Assembly (NCBI RefSeq): GCF_018390575.1
Contig: NZ_JAHBCJ010000004.1
Location: 136,145 to 200,144, forward strand
Direction of reading: 5' to 3'
Source: Bhargavaea massiliensis
GTDB taxonomy: Bacteria; Bacillota; Bacilli; Bacillales_A; Planococcaceae
Length of the DNA: 64,000 nt
In this document: positions 39,811-48,771 of the stretch, in pieces
Position numbering within the stretch: position 1 is the first letter of the stretch
How the letters are laid out: every line of letters starts with the position of its first letter
Notes under the pieces: generated by a model
Databases searched by the model: none
Seen by the model: only the letters and a program-made list of their open reading frames with translations
Told to the model about the DNA's origin: nothing
Translations under genes and position numbers: made by a program

Positions 39811-40219
39811 TCTCGCCATGGAGAGGCTGAAGTCGGAAGGTTTCAAACGTACGCCAAGCAGAGAAGCGATCCTCAGGCTTCTTGAGAAAGAGGACCGGTA
39901 TCTGTCTGCCGGAGATGTCAGGAAGGCACTGGCCGAGGATCATCCGAAAATGAGCCAGGATACCGTATATCGCAATTTATCGTCATTTTCGGAAATGAAG
40001 ATCCTTGAAGAAACCGAACTTGGCGGAGAGCGGAAATTCCGCATGCATTGCGACCGTCATGGCCATCACCACCACTTCATCTGCATGGAATGCGGCAGGA
40101 CCGAAAAATTGGACATCTGCCCGATGGAACAGGTAACACATGCGCTGCCGTCGTTCGTCATCGATGACCACAAATTCGAGGTCTACGGCCAATGCCCCGA
40201 CTGCCGCACGGCGGGCTGA
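39800..40219 (+). CDS. zur: Fur-family zinc uptake regulator Zur
   Basis: The 139-residue Fur-family protein starts at GTG 39800 (GGGGAGG upstream), which gives MNFDLAMERLKSEGFKRTP, aligned with known Zur starts. It has the winged helix (SREAILRLLEK...SQDTVYRNLSS), the His-rich segment HGHHHHFICMECG and a C-terminal CPDC, a structural zinc site. It lies in the znu operon behind a Zur box, which favours Zur over Fur or PerR. Confidence 0.92.
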   Translation: MNFDLAMERLKSEGFKRTPSREAILRLLEKEDRYLSAGDVRKALAEDHPKMSQDTVYRNLSSFSEMKILEETELGGERKFRMHCDRHGHHHHFICMECGRTEKLDICPMEQVTHALPSFVIDDHKFEVYGQCPDCRTAG

Positions 40220-40237
40220 CGGATGATCAGGCACTGA

Positions 40238-40272
40238 AAAAAAGCGTGAGGATTTTCATCCTCACGCTTTTT
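40238..40272. terminator. Bidirectional terminator between zur and the yqfW-like gene
   Basis: AAAAAGCGTGAGGAT and ATCCTCACGCTTTTT form a 15-bp perfect stem with a TTTC loop. Confidence 0.9.
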
Positions 40273-40843
40273 GTGTGCCGAATTCTTGTTTGATCCAGTT
40301 GTCCGCCTCGCGCCAGTCCCGAACGCGGATGACTCCGGGCGGGGCGGGAAGGCGGTTGTATGGAGCGTCAAACAGCAGGACGGGAATGCCGACTTCCTCA
40401 TGGATATCGACGGCATTGTCATGCTTGTCTTCGAAAAAGATTTCGATTTCGTGCTTTTTTGCCGCTTCGATTTTCCGATGGCTGCCTGTCAGTTCAATAT
40501 GGCGGTAGGGGATGCCGTGCTCCCTGAACCAGCTGAACGTGACATCCCTGACTTCCAGGCCGCGGGCCGAAATGTAGTAAAGTTCGTGCAGGCGGTTCCA
40601 TTTATTCAGGATCTCTTTTGCATAGTCATGAGCAGGAGAAGTCCGGTAAATTTCCGGTTCCGCTTCCTTGAACCAGGCGGCAAACTCTTTGGGATCCAGC
40701 ATTGGAAACGAGGCAGTCAGGCTGTAGTCGGTGATGTCGTCCAGCTTGAACTCCCTGCCGAACCGCTTGTTGATGTGCGGCAGGAGGGCAGCGGGACTGG
40801 TCACCGTACCGTCAATGTCGATTCCGAGGCGGAGCGGTGTCAC
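40262..40843 (-). CDS. HAD-type 5'(3')-nucleotidase-like protein (YqfW)
   Basis: The 193-residue protein has the HAD motif [10 protein letters not shown] (nucleophile Asp, residues about 7-15), motif II with ISARG near 93, and motif [14 protein letters not shown] near 137. It resembles the YqfW nucleotidases next to ispG in B. subtilis. The substrate is unproven. The GTG at 40843 overlaps the ispG stop, so it is cotranscribed with ispG. The stop codon lies in the stem of the shared terminator. Confidence 0.8.
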   Translation of the reverse strand: MTPLRLGIDIDGTVTSPAALLPHINKRFGREFKLDDITDYSLTASFPMLDPKEFAAWFKEAEPEIYRTSPAHDYAKEILNKWNRLHELYYISARGLEVRDVTFSWFREHGIPYRHIELTGSHRKIEAAKKHEIEIFFEDKHDNAVDIHEEVGIPVLLFDAPYNRLPAPPGVIRVRDWREADNWIKQEFGTQKA

Positions 40844-41967
40844 TCTGCGCCTTCTCCCTGAAGCGCCAGTTCTTCCTCACGGCGCTTGTTCTCGAAGTAT
40901 TCTTCGGCCAGCTTATCGATTTCCTTCTTGAGTTCATCGACCATCGTTTCTTCCGGAACTTTGCGGACAGTTTCGCCCTTCATGAAGAGAAGGCCCTCAC
41001 CGCGCGCCCCGGCGATGCCGATATCCGCCTCGCGTGCTTCTCCCGGCCCGTTGACCGCGCAGCCGAGAACTGCGACTTTGATCGGTGCCTTGATGTGGGA
41101 GATGTATTCTTCCACTTCATTGGCAATGGAGATCAGGTCGATCTCGATACGGCCGCATGTCGGGCAGGAAATGAGTGTCGCTGCGTTGGAAGACAGTCCG
41201 AAGACCTTCAGCAGTTCCCGTGCCACCTTGATTTCTTCGACAGGATCCGCACTGAGCGATACGCGGAGCGTGTTTCCGATTCCCATGCTGAGCAGGGTGC
41301 CGAGACCGGCCGCGCTCTTGATCGATCCGGCAAACTGGGTGCCGGACTCGGTGATGCCGAGGTGGAGCGGATAGTCAAAGGCTTCCGAGGCCTTGCGGTA
41401 GGCTTCGATTGCCAGCTGAACATCCGATGCCTTCAGGGACACGATAATGTCGTGGAAGTCGAGATCTTCAAGAATCTTAATATGATGCAACGCACTTTCA
41501 ACCATGCCATCTGCAGTCGGGTATCCGTATTTCTGGAGAATGTGGCGCTCGAGTGAACCGGCATTGACGCCGATCCGGATCGGGATGCCTTTCGATTTTG
41601 CTGCTTTGACGACTTCCTCGACGCGCTCACGCTTTCCGATGTTGCCCGGGTTGATGCGGATCTTGTCTGCGCCCTGTTCAATCGCAATCAGCGCAAGGCG
41701 ATAGTCGAAATGAATGTCAACGACAAGAGGGATTTCGATCTGCCTCTTGATTTCACCGATGGCGAGTGCTGCACGCTCGTCAGGGCAAGCCACCCGGACG
41801 ACCTGGCAGCCAGCTTCCGTCAATTGCTTGATCTGGGCGACAGTCGCCTCCACATCATGCGTCTTGGTCGTTGTCATACTTTGTATAAAGAGTTCATTAC
41901 TGCCGCCGATCGTCAGATTGCCGACTCGGACCGGACGGGTTTTTGAACGGTGTGTAATTTCACCCAT
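40840..41967 (-). CDS. ispG: (E)-4-hydroxy-3-methylbut-2-enyl-diphosphate synthase IspG
   Basis: IspG is the penultimate enzyme of the non-mevalonate pathway. The 375-residue protein begins [20 protein letters not shown]. It has the TIM-barrel motifs [16 protein letters not shown] and [10 protein letters not shown], and the [4Fe-4S] ligands in [14 protein letters not shown] and [20 protein letters not shown] precedes ATG 41967. A promoter lies 43 bp upstream. It is the shorter bacterial type, without the large insert of plants. Confidence 0.95.
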   Translation of the reverse strand: MGEITHRSKTRPVRVGNLTIGGSNELFIQSMTTTKTHDVEATVAQIKQLTEAGCQVVRVACPDERAALAIGEIKRQIEIPLVVDIHFDYRLALIAIEQGADKIRINPGNIGKRERVEEVVKAAKSKGIPIRIGVNAGSLERHILQKYGYPTADGMVESALHHIKILEDLDFHDIIVSLKASDVQLAIEAYRKASEAFDYPLHLGITESGTQFAGSIKSAAGLGTLLSMGIGNTLRVSLSADPVEEIKVARELLKVFGLSSNAATLISCPTCGRIEIDLISIANEVEEYISHIKAPIKVAVLGCAVNGPGEAREADIGIAGARGEGLLFMKGETVRKVPEETMVDELKKEIDKLAEEYFENKRREEELALQGEGAE

Positions 41968-42009
41968 GGTTCATTCTCTCCTTTTCAGGCCGGTGCCTTC
42001 ACTTGGATT

Positions 42010-42038
42010 ATTCTATCAATGCATGCGGGCTTAGACAA
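42010..42038 (-). promoter_or_regulatory. SigA-type promoter of ispG
   Basis: On the minus strand TTGTCT (42038-42033), 17 bp, TAGAAT (42015-42010). Confidence 0.55.
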
Positions 42039-42072
42039 GTAATCCGGATGCAAATGACCCGCCGATCGGGAG

Positions 42073-42408
42073 TCAGCCGCATGGATTCCCGCTGGTGGGA
42101 GACAGGGGCAAAAAGACCGTCTCGCCCGAAGCCGGCTGCTGATTTTTCAGATGGGGGTTCAATTTGTAAAACTCACTCAGGCGGGTAAGGAGATCCATGT
42201 CATCCGGATAAAGCGCGAATAGTGAACGGACTGTATCGCCTTCGACGACAGTCACGGGAATCACGTCGGGTTCTTCCGATTCCGTGCATTGGGAGTTGCC
42301 GTTTTCATTTGAATAGAAGGCGGCTTTCGGAATAGTCCCTTCCTGCAGATCGGTTCTGATGAAATAAGAAATGATGAGAATCGCGATGGCCGTCAGGAAA
42401 ATCCTCAT
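42073..42408 (-). CDS. Membrane-anchored LysM-like protein (YqfZ-like)
   Basis: The 111-residue protein has one N-terminal hydrophobic segment (IFLTAIAILIISYFI) and a short spacer. A C-terminal LysM-like domain follows: VTVVEGDTVRSLFALYP, then YKLNPHL and GETVFLPL. LysM domains bind peptidoglycan glycan strands, so this is probably an envelope protein. Its position between ispG and yqgA/B-type genes matches B. subtilis yqfZ. AAAGGGGG precedes ATG 42408. Function unknown. Confidence 0.65.
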   Translation of the reverse strand: MRIFLTAIAILIISYFIRTDLQEGTIPKAAFYSNENGNSQCTESEEPDVIPVTVVEGDTVRSLFALYPDDMDLLTRLSEFYKLNPHLKNQQPASGETVFLPLSPTSGNPCG

Positions 42409-42431
42409 GGATAAACCCCCTTTTCCACATT

Positions 42432-42980
42432 CTATGAACGGGCAGGGGGTTTATGCGCGCCGGGTCTCTTAGCAGGCGAGTTTTTGGGATAATAGCCGGC
42501 CGCCAGCCAGATATAAACGAGGACCACGGCCCACGACAAGGCTGTCGCAAGCGGAATGACTCCGCCAAGCAGGTCATCAGCCAGAAGCAGCAGCGTCGGT
42601 ACGGTAAGCGCGACTGCAGAGGTACGCCAGAGGTGCCGGTATTCGCCGCGCCGACCGCGAATACGGATGATTCCCATCCCAGCAAGAGCAGCGATGCTTG
42701 CTTTGATATAAAAGTAAAAAGTGGAGATCAGAAACTGGAGAACAAAAGCGGCCGGATAAAGGAGCGGGCCGATGCCTTTCAGTTCCTCTGCCGGCATTTC
42801 GGTATCAGCCAGGATATCCCCGGAAGATAGCGAAAAGTTGATAAACGACAGGACGGCCGTGAGAAACACGAATACAAAAATATATTTTACCACTTTGCCG
42901 AATGGCAGAAGCCTGTAGGCGGCCAGTTTCTTCGGCTCATAAAAAGCCGAAAGGAAGAGTTGCCGGAACTTCAGATTCAG
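42432..42980 (-). CDS. DUF1189 family membrane protein (YqgB-like), probable CTG start
   Basis: No ATG, GTG or TTG upstream of residue V30 fits the frame, yet the frame stays open to 42995. It encodes an N-terminus (LNLKFRQLFLSAFYEPKKLA) that matches the DUF1189 start pattern, as I recall it, of the type MNIFxxFxxSxYSPKxIA. A good ribosome-binding site AGGGAGG (42989-42995) lies 8 nt before a CTG at 42980. I therefore start there, giving 182 residues with about four membrane spans. A GTG at 42893 would delete the conserved N-terminus and lacks a ribosome-binding site. An ATT at 42986 is the alternative. Confidence 0.65.
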   Translation of the reverse strand: MNLKFRQLFLSAFYEPKKLAAYRLLPFGKVVKYIFVFVFLTAVLSFINFSLSSGDILADTEMPAEELKGIGPLLYPAAFVLQFLISTFYFYIKASIAALAGMGIIRIRGRRGEYRHLWRTSAVALTVPTLLLLADDLLGGVIPLATALSWAVVLVYIWLAAGYYPKNSPAKRPGAHKPPARS

Positions 42981-43105
42981 ATCAATCGCCTCCCTAACCT
43001 GTTTATTTTAACATGCGGAAGGGTAGTTCTAAATGAAGAATACGACAGTTCTATGACTCCGGGGCCTCCGATTGTTAACGTATTGTAAATTCTTTTAAGC
43101 GTCTC

Positions 43106-43135
43106 TTTACAATCAGCAGGCAGACTCTACATAAT
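43106..43135 (+). promoter_or_regulatory. Promoter candidate of the Na/Pi cotransporter gene
   Basis: TTTACA (43106-43111), 18 bp, CATAAT (43130-43135). Upstream, TTAACG (43075), TTGTAA (43083) and TTTAAG (43094) precede the TTTACA. They recall a PhoP-box series, though the spacing is only roughly regular. Confidence 0.4.
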
Positions 43136-43176
43136 GGACAGGCATCAATATTTGTCGAATGGGGTTGAATGAACTC

Positions 43177-44808
43177 GTGGAAATCAACTGGACAGAAATG
43201 TTATTCCAGTTTATTGGAGGACTGGGAATTTTTCTTTTCTCCATTAGCTTTATGGGGGATGCTCTCCAGAAAGCAGCCGGAGACCGGCTCAGGGATATTT
43301 TGGACCGGTTTACGACGAATCCGTTTATGGGTGTGCTGGTAGGGATTGTCGTAACGGTCCTGATCCAGTCCAGTTCAGGTACGACAGTCATCGTCGTCGG
43401 CCTGGTGAGCGCGGGCTTCATGAAGCTGCGCCAGGCCATCGGCGTCATCATGGGGGCCAACATCGGAACGACCGTCACCGCCTTCATCATCGGGTTTGAC
43501 GTCGGCGCCTATGCGCTGCCGATCATGGGTCTCGGTGCCTTCCTCCTGTTCTTCTTTAAGAAGGACAAAATCAAGAACTTGGGCGAAGTCGTATTCGGCT
43601 TTGGCGGACTTTTCCTCGGTCTTGAACTCATGAGCGGCGGAATGAAGCCGCTCCGCGAACTTCCTGCATTTATCGACATGACTGTGGCGATGAGCGAGCA
43701 TTCGGTACTCGGTGTCGTCGTCGGTACGGTCTTCACACTGATCGTCCAGAGCTCCAGTGCCACGGTCGGAATCCTGCAGGGACTTTATGCCGAGCAGCTG
43801 ATCGACCTCAGAGCGGCACTGCCTGTTCTTTTCGGAGACAATATCGGGACGACGATCACGGCAATTCTCGCCTCTCTCGGAGCTTCCGTAGCGGCGCGCC
43901 GTGCGGCTGCCACTCACGTCCTGTTCAACGTGGCGGGAACAATCGTCTTTATGATCTTCCTTGTCCCGTTTACTGCGTATGTCAGCTGGCTGTCATCCGT
44001 ACTCGGACTTGAACCGAAAATGCAGATTGCATTTGCCCACGGTTCCTTTAACGTTGCCAACACGATCCTCCAGTTCCCGCTGATCGGGGCTTGGGCATAC
44101 GTTGTGACGAAGCTGATCCCTGGCGATGATGTTTCGATTGAATTCAAACCGAAGCATCTGGATCCTTCGTTCATCTCCCAGTCGCCGTCCATTGCCATCG
44201 GCCAGGCGAAAGAAGAAATTCTCCGCATGGGGGAATACGCTGTCCGCGGGCTGAATGAGACGTACAGCTACCTGAAGACAAGCAACAAGAAGCATTCAGA
44301 GACGGCCTACCAGCTGGAAGACGCAATCAACAATCTTGACCGCAATATCACGGACTACCTCGTGAAAGTTTCCGCGGAGCCGATTAGCGCCATTGAATCC
44401 GAGCGCCACGTCATCCTCATGGAGACCGTCCGTGACATCGAACGGATCGGAGACCATTTTGAAAATATCATCGAACTGATCGACTACCGGGAAGCAAACC
44501 GTGTAGTCATGACGGAAGGTGCAATGGCAGACCTGGATGAAATGTTCACCTTGACCATTGAAACAGTCGGACGCTCTCTTGAAGCGCTCAACCATCACGA
44601 CGCAGAAATAGCACGCGAAGTCGCGGAAAAAGAAGACCTCATCGACAAAATGGAGCGGAAGTTCCGCAAAAAGCATATCCAAAGGCTGAACGACGGCCAA
44701 TGCTCCGCACAGGCGGGAATCGTATTTGTCGATATCGTGAGCAACCTGGAGCGGATCGGCGACCATGCCGTCAATATTGCGGAAGCCATCCTAGGACGGA
44801 ACGTATAA
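43177..44808 (+). CDS. Na/Pi cotransporter family protein (NptA/YqeW type)
   Basis: The protein has two repeats of the Na/Pi cotransporter domain, each with a QSSS/QSSSA motif (VTVLIQSSSGTTV near residue 60, LIVQSSSATVGI near 190). Several membrane spans and a C-terminal PhoU-like helical domain (about 345-540) with two ERIGDH motifs follow. GTG 43177 gives MEINWTEMLFQFIGGLG, close to family starts and 12 nt after GGGG. ATG 43159, 6 codons earlier, is possible. It sits between the yqgB- and yqgC-like genes, whereas in B. subtilis yqeW is near mtaB. Confidence 0.88.
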   Translation: MEINWTEMLFQFIGGLGIFLFSISFMGDALQKAAGDRLRDILDRFTTNPFMGVLVGIVVTVLIQSSSGTTVIVVGLVSAGFMKLRQAIGVIMGANIGTTVTAFIIGFDVGAYALPIMGLGAFLLFFFKKDKIKNLGEVVFGFGGLFLGLELMSGGMKPLRELPAFIDMTVAMSEHSVLGVVVGTVFTLIVQSSSATVGILQGLYAEQLIDLRAALPVLFGDNIGTTITAILASLGASVAARRAAATHVLFNVAGTIVFMIFLVPFTAYVSWLSSVLGLEPKMQIAFAHGSFNVANTILQFPLIGAWAYVVTKLIPGDDVSIEFKPKHLDPSFISQSPSIAIGQAKEEILRMGEYAVRGLNETYSYLKTSNKKHSETAYQLEDAINNLDRNITDYLVKVSAEPISAIESERHVILMETVRDIERIGDHFENIIELIDYREANRVVMTEGAMADLDEMFTLTIETVGRSLEALNHHDAEIAREVAEKEDLIDKMERKFRKKHIQRLNDGQCSAQAGIVFVDIVSNLERIGDHAVNIAEAILGRNV

Positions 44809-44836
44809 TGTAAAAAAAGTGGAGGAGGGGAACCGA

Positions 44837-45319
44837 ATGGCCATCATCGCTTGGACGCTGATTATTTTAAGTTTCACGGTTGCGTTCATCGGGCTGGTCT
44901 ATCCGGTGATCCCCGCTTCTCTTTTTGTTTTTCTGGGGTTTGTCCTGTACGGCCTGTTTTACTCGTTTGCCGATCTCCCATGGTGGTTTTGGCTGGCTGA
45001 AGTCCTGTTTGTCATCTTGCTTTTCGGAGCGGATTTCCTGGCCAACGCAGTCGGAGTGAAAAAGTATGGCGGTACCAAAGCCGGTATGTGGGGAAGCACG
45101 ATCGGTATTCTTATCGGGCCCTTCGTCATCCCGGTGTTCGGAATACTGGCCGGACCGTTTATCGGAGCGGTGCTCGGGGAACTGCTGGTGAACAGGAAGG
45201 GGCTCAAACAGGCCCTCCGTAGCGGGCTTGGCTCGCTGATCGGTTTCCTGACATCGGTTGGCGTCAAGGGCGCTATCCAAATTATCATGATTTTGCTGTT
45301 TGTCATTGTCGTCACATAA
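44837..45319 (+). CDS. DUF456 family membrane protein (YqgC-like)
   Basis: The 160-residue protein is almost wholly hydrophobic with about five membrane spans and the internal repeat-like IGPFVIPVFGILAGPFIGAV segment of DUF456. GGAGGAGGGG precedes ATG 44837. The longer frame from 44819 would include that site. It lies 28 bp after the Na/Pi cotransporter gene and before sodA, matching yqgC-sodA in B. subtilis. Function unknown. Confidence 0.75.
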   Translation: MAIIAWTLIILSFTVAFIGLVYPVIPASLFVFLGFVLYGLFYSFADLPWWFWLAEVLFVILLFGADFLANAVGVKKYGGTKAGMWGSTIGILIGPFVIPVFGILAGPFIGAVLGELLVNRKGLKQALRSGLGSLIGFLTSVGVKGAIQIIMILLFVIVVT

Positions 45320-45330
45320 CTCATTTTCTT

Positions 45331-45360
45331 GCACCGCCACATTTGGCGGTGCTTTTTATT
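45331..45360 (+). terminator. Rho-independent terminator after the DUF456 gene
   Basis: GCACCGCCA and TGGCGGTGC form the stem with a short loop, followed by TTTTTATTT. Confidence 0.85.
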
Positions 45361-45429
45361 TGAAGCTGTGCAACAAGTTTGATAATGTGAGGGATGTAGT
45401 CAATCATCTGAAACCGGGAGGAATGTGAA

Positions 45430-46035
45430 ATGGCTTTTAAATTGCCTGAACTTCCATACGCGTACGACGCGCTGGAGCCAAGCATCGACAAAGAAACAAT
45501 GGAGATCCACCATACGAAACACCACAACACGTATGTAACAAACCTCAACGCAGCAGTTGAAGGAACGGATCTCGCTGAAAAATCGATCGAAGAAGTTCTC
45601 CGCAACTTCGATTCCGTACCGGAAGACAAAAAAACCGCAGTCCGCAACAACGGCGGCGGACACGCAAACCACTCGCTCTTCTGGCAGATCCTTTCGCCAA
45701 GCGGCGGCGGACAGCCATCCGGAGCACTTGCTGAGGCAATCGACAAAAAGTTCGGCAGCTTCGACAAGTTCAAAGAAGAATTCGAAACAGCAGCGAAGGG
45801 ACGTTTCGGTTCCGGCTGGGCATGGCTCGTTGTGAACAACGGCGAGATCGAAGTTACGTCCACTGCGAACCAGGACTCTCCTCTCATGGAAGGCAAAACG
45901 CCTGTGCTCGGCCTTGATGTCTGGGAGCATGCGTACTACTTGAAGTACCAGAACCGCCGTCCGGAATACGCATCGGCATTCTGGAATGTTGTAAACTGGG
46001 AAGAAGTTTCCAAGCGTTACGAAGAAGCGAAGTAA
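45430..46035 (+). CDS. sodA: Superoxide dismutase (Mn)
   Basis: SodA dismutates superoxide. The 201-residue protein shows the metal-ligand His residues in [13 protein letters not shown] (residue 27) and NHSLFWQ (residue 81), and the signature [11 protein letters not shown] with ligand Asp and His near 163-167. GGGAGGAATG precedes ATG 45430. Codon choice is strongly biased (for example CGT/CGC, AAC, GAA), consistent with high expression. It has terminators on both sides, so it is monocistronic. Confidence 0.97.
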   Translation: MAFKLPELPYAYDALEPSIDKETMEIHHTKHHNTYVTNLNAAVEGTDLAEKSIEEVLRNFDSVPEDKKTAVRNNGGGHANHSLFWQILSPSGGGQPSGALAEAIDKKFGSFDKFKEEFETAAKGRFGSGWAWLVVNNGEIEVTSTANQDSPLMEGKTPVLGLDVWEHAYYLKYQNRRPEYASAFWNVVNWEEVSKRYEEAK

Positions 46036-46076
46036 TTTTACCGCTCAGCAAAAAATCCGGCTGTGCCGGAAACCCC

Positions 46077-46115
46077 GCACACACCACGGGCGTCCCGTTG
46101 GTGTGTGCTTTTTTT
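46077..46115 (+). terminator. Rho-independent terminator of sodA
   Basis: GCACACACCA and TGGTGTGTGC, with an inner CGGG/CCCG stem, are followed by seven T residues. Confidence 0.92.
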
Positions 46116-46168
46116 GTTGGTTTGCGGTACAATTTTCATAGAAATTTGCAGGGAAAGGGGGAAGCCGC

Positions 46169-48379
46169 GTGAATCGCCGCAGGCGCTCCTCTAAACAGGA
46201 AACACCAAAACAGAGATTCCGCAAGAACACGACCTTCAGGATGAATATCCTGTTCTTCACCATCTTCCTTTTGTTCTCGGCTCTGGTTCTTCGTCTGGGC
46301 TATCTCCAGATCGTCAAAGGCGAAGACTACAAGCGTGAGATCGAGCGGAAAGAGGAAATCTCCGTCAACACTAGTGTGCCGCGCGGCAGGATCTACGACC
46401 GGAACGGGGAGATTTTGGTCGGCAATGAACCAAAGCGCGCAATCACTTACACGAAAAAGCAGTCAACAAAGACGGAGGAAATGCTCGAGATCGCCCGTGG
46501 CCTTGCAGAGCTGATTGAAAAAGATGCAGAAGCCGTCACGACTCGCGACAAAAAGGATTTCTGGATTCTTCTCAACAAAGACGAGGCGTATGACCGAGTG
46601 TCGGACAAAGAGAAAAAGGCGATCAATTCGGATGAGACAAAAACTAAAACCCAACGCCAGCGGGAACTGGACAGCCTGGTGCGCGACAAGATCACGGAAG
46701 ACGATCTGAATGCCATGACTGACGAGGAGCTTGAAGTTCTTGCCATCTACAGGGAAATGTCCTCGGGCTATAATTACTCTCCGCAGATCATCAAGAGCGG
46801 CGATGTGACGCCGGAAGAATACGCGAAAGTTTCCGAGCGGCTCAATGAGCTTCCCGGTGTCAACACGACGACAGACTGGGAGCGGGTGAAGAACTCAGAA
46901 TTGGCCATCCTCGGGAATACGACGACACCGAAAACAGGCCTTCCGAGTGAGAAGTTGGAATACTATCTCTCCCGGGGATATTCCCGCAACGACAGAGTCG
47001 GCACGAGCTTCATTGAGGAGCAGTATGAATCCGTCCTGCAGGGGCAGAAAACCATCGCCAAGAACATTACGGACAAGGCAGGCAATGTCCTCGAAACGGT
47101 GCCTGTCCAGGAGGGGCAGCCAGGCAAGGACCTTGTTCTGACTATTGACAACGAACTTCAGCAAAAAGCGGAGGAAGTTGTTTCCCGCCATGTATTGTCC
47201 ATCAAAAACGGAAGGAACTCCCAAATGTTCGACCGAATCTTTTTCGTCATGATGGATCCCAACAACGGAGAGATCCTTTCGATGGTCGGCAAGCAGGCTT
47301 ATTACGATAAAGAATCGGGCAAATACAAAGTCCGTGACCGGACATTCGGCACTTTCCAGGATGCCTATGAAGCCGGGTCCACCGTCAAGATGGCGACGGT
47401 CCTCGCCGGTTATGAGTACGGGGCGGTAAATGTCGGACAGACCATGATCGATGAGCCGATGGTTTTCGGCGCCAACGGAACTCCGAAGCGGTCCCTTTTC
47501 AACCAGTCTGGCCGTGTGCCCGTTAATGATTTAACTGCGATCACCAGGTCTTCAAACGTTTATATGTGGAAGGTCGCCATCGGAATAGGCGACGGCTCTT
47601 ACGTGAGAAATGCCCCGCTTGCCATTGACACTGAGGCAATCGAGCGATTGCGCCATTCGTTCGCATCGTTCGGCCTCGGAGTGGAAACCGGAATTGATCT
47701 GCCGGCTGAAGCCGCCGGACAGCATCCAAAACTTTCACAACCAGGACAGATCCTGGACTTTGCCATCGGCCAGTATGACACGTATACGACGATGCAGCTT
47801 GCCCAGTATGTCGCAACGATTGCAAACGGCGGATACCGGGTTGCCCCGCGCGTGGTCAAGGAAATCCGGGAGCCGTCTCCGGACGGCAAGACACTCGGCC
47901 CGATTGCGACGGAGATTCCGGCAAAGTATTTGAACCGTATCAATAACTCTGACGGTCAGATCGACCGGATGAAGCAGGGGATGTACACGGTCTACTACAA
48001 TCCGCGCGGAACTGCATATTCCACATTCAAAGATACGAAAGGTTATAAAGCTGCCGGAAAGACGGGGACCGCCCAGCGTAACTACTACGAGGCGGACCGG
48101 AACGATCCGTGGTTCGGCAAGCCGACCGTCAACGTATCGCACGTCGGGTTCGCCCCTTACGAAGAACCGGAGATTGCGTATGCGGTCCTGGCTCCGAACG
48201 TTTCGTCAAATACCGGCTACATTCCGCATCCGAACAACGAAATCGCACGCGAAATGACCGATTACTATTTTGAACTCAAAAAGCAGCGGATCGAGGACGG
48301 CGAAGCCGGCCCCAACACCGAGGGCACACTAAAAGAATCCTCTGACGATACTGTGATCCGGGAAGGCGAAGGGGAATGA
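46169..48379 (+). CDS. Class B penicillin-binding protein (PbpA/PBP2-type transpeptidase)
   Basis: A peptidoglycan transpeptidase. The 736-residue protein starts at GTG 46169 with AAAGGGGG upstream. It has a basic cytoplasmic tail, one membrane anchor (MNILFFTIFLLFSALVLRLG) and the PBP dimerisation domain with PRGRIYDRNG. The transpeptidase domain has the active-site SxxK (AGSTVKMA, near residue 409), SxN (RSSNVYMWK) and KTG (AGKTGTAQ, near 632). Position after sodA matches B. subtilis pbpA, although yqgE is missing. It lies between cell-envelope genes of this region. Confidence 0.92.
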   Translation: MNRRRRSSKQETPKQRFRKNTTFRMNILFFTIFLLFSALVLRLGYLQIVKGEDYKREIERKEEISVNTSVPRGRIYDRNGEILVGNEPKRAITYTKKQSTKTEEMLEIARGLAELIEKDAEAVTTRDKKDFWILLNKDEAYDRVSDKEKKAINSDETKTKTQRQRELDSLVRDKITEDDLNAMTDEELEVLAIYREMSSGYNYSPQIIKSGDVTPEEYAKVSERLNELPGVNTTTDWERVKNSELAILGNTTTPKTGLPSEKLEYYLSRGYSRNDRVGTSFIEEQYESVLQGQKTIAKNITDKAGNVLETVPVQEGQPGKDLVLTIDNELQQKAEEVVSRHVLSIKNGRNSQMFDRIFFVMMDPNNGEILSMVGKQAYYDKESGKYKVRDRTFGTFQDAYEAGSTVKMATVLAGYEYGAVNVGQTMIDEPMVFGANGTPKRSLFNQSGRVPVNDLTAITRSSNVYMWKVAIGIGDGSYVRNAPLAIDTEAIERLRHSFASFGLGVETGIDLPAEAAGQHPKLSQPGQILDFAIGQYDTYTTMQLAQYVATIANGGYRVAPRVVKEIREPSPDGKTLGPIATEIPAKYLNRINNSDGQIDRMKQGMYTVYYNPRGTAYSTFKDTKGYKAAGKTGTAQRNYYEADRNDPWFGKPTVNVSHVGFAPYEEPEIAYAVLAPNVSSNTGYIPHPNNEIAREMTDYYFELKKQRIEDGEAGPNTEGTLKESSDDTVIREGEGE

Positions 48380-48385
48380 CCAATA

Positions 48386-48417
48386 GGGCCGGGATTGCCG
48401 CAAAGGCGCCCGGCCCT
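48386..48417 (+). terminator. GC-rich hairpin after the PBP gene
   Basis: AGGGCCGGG and CCCGGCCCT pair around a 15-nt loop. The following bases are only mildly T-rich. Confidence 0.55.
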
Positions 48418-48462
48418 TGCCTTTGACGCCGAAAAAAATGCCGTCAATCGCATATTCTTTAG

Positions 48463-48490
48463 TGGACATCAGCACTCCGTGTGCTATAAT
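48463..48490 (+). promoter_or_regulatory. SigA-type promoter of rpmG
   Basis: TGGACA (48463-48468), 16 bp, TATAAT (48485-48490) with an extended TG two bases upstream. Confidence 0.75.
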
Positions 48491-48564
48491 GGAACAGTCG
48501 TATAAATCATGCTCACTTTACATGCTCAAACATTTCTATCCTGTATGAGTGGGAGGGGAACCGA

Positions 48565-48714
48565 ATGCGCGTTAATGTAACTCTTGCTTGCACCGAATGC
48601 GGCGAGCGCAACTATATCACGACCAAAAACAAGCGGACCAATCCGGAACGCATTGAAATGAAAAAGTATTGCTCACGTGATAACAAACAGACTCTGCACC
48701 GCGAAACAAAGTAA
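48565..48714 (+). CDS. rpmG: 50S ribosomal protein L33
   Basis: The 49-residue protein begins [20 protein letters not shown] and ends [17 protein letters not shown], diagnostic of L33. The first Cys pair (CTEC) is intact and the second is reduced to one Cys, as I recall for one of the B. subtilis L33 paralogues. GGGAGGGG precedes ATG 48565. It has its own promoter and a perfect terminator. No gene between the PBP and rpmG corresponds to the pst operon of B. subtilis. Confidence 0.97.
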   Translation: MRVNVTLACTECGERNYITTKNKRTNPERIEMKKYCSRDNKQTLHRETK

Positions 48715-48724
48715 GCGGATCCTG

Positions 48725-48752
48725 CCAAAACCGGTACCGGTTTTGGTTTTTT
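48725..48752 (+). terminator. Rho-independent terminator of rpmG
   Basis: CCAAAACCGG and CCGGTTTTGG form a perfect stem around TA, followed by TTTTTT. Confidence 0.92.
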
Positions 48753-48771
48753 CGTTGAAGGGGGTTCTGTA

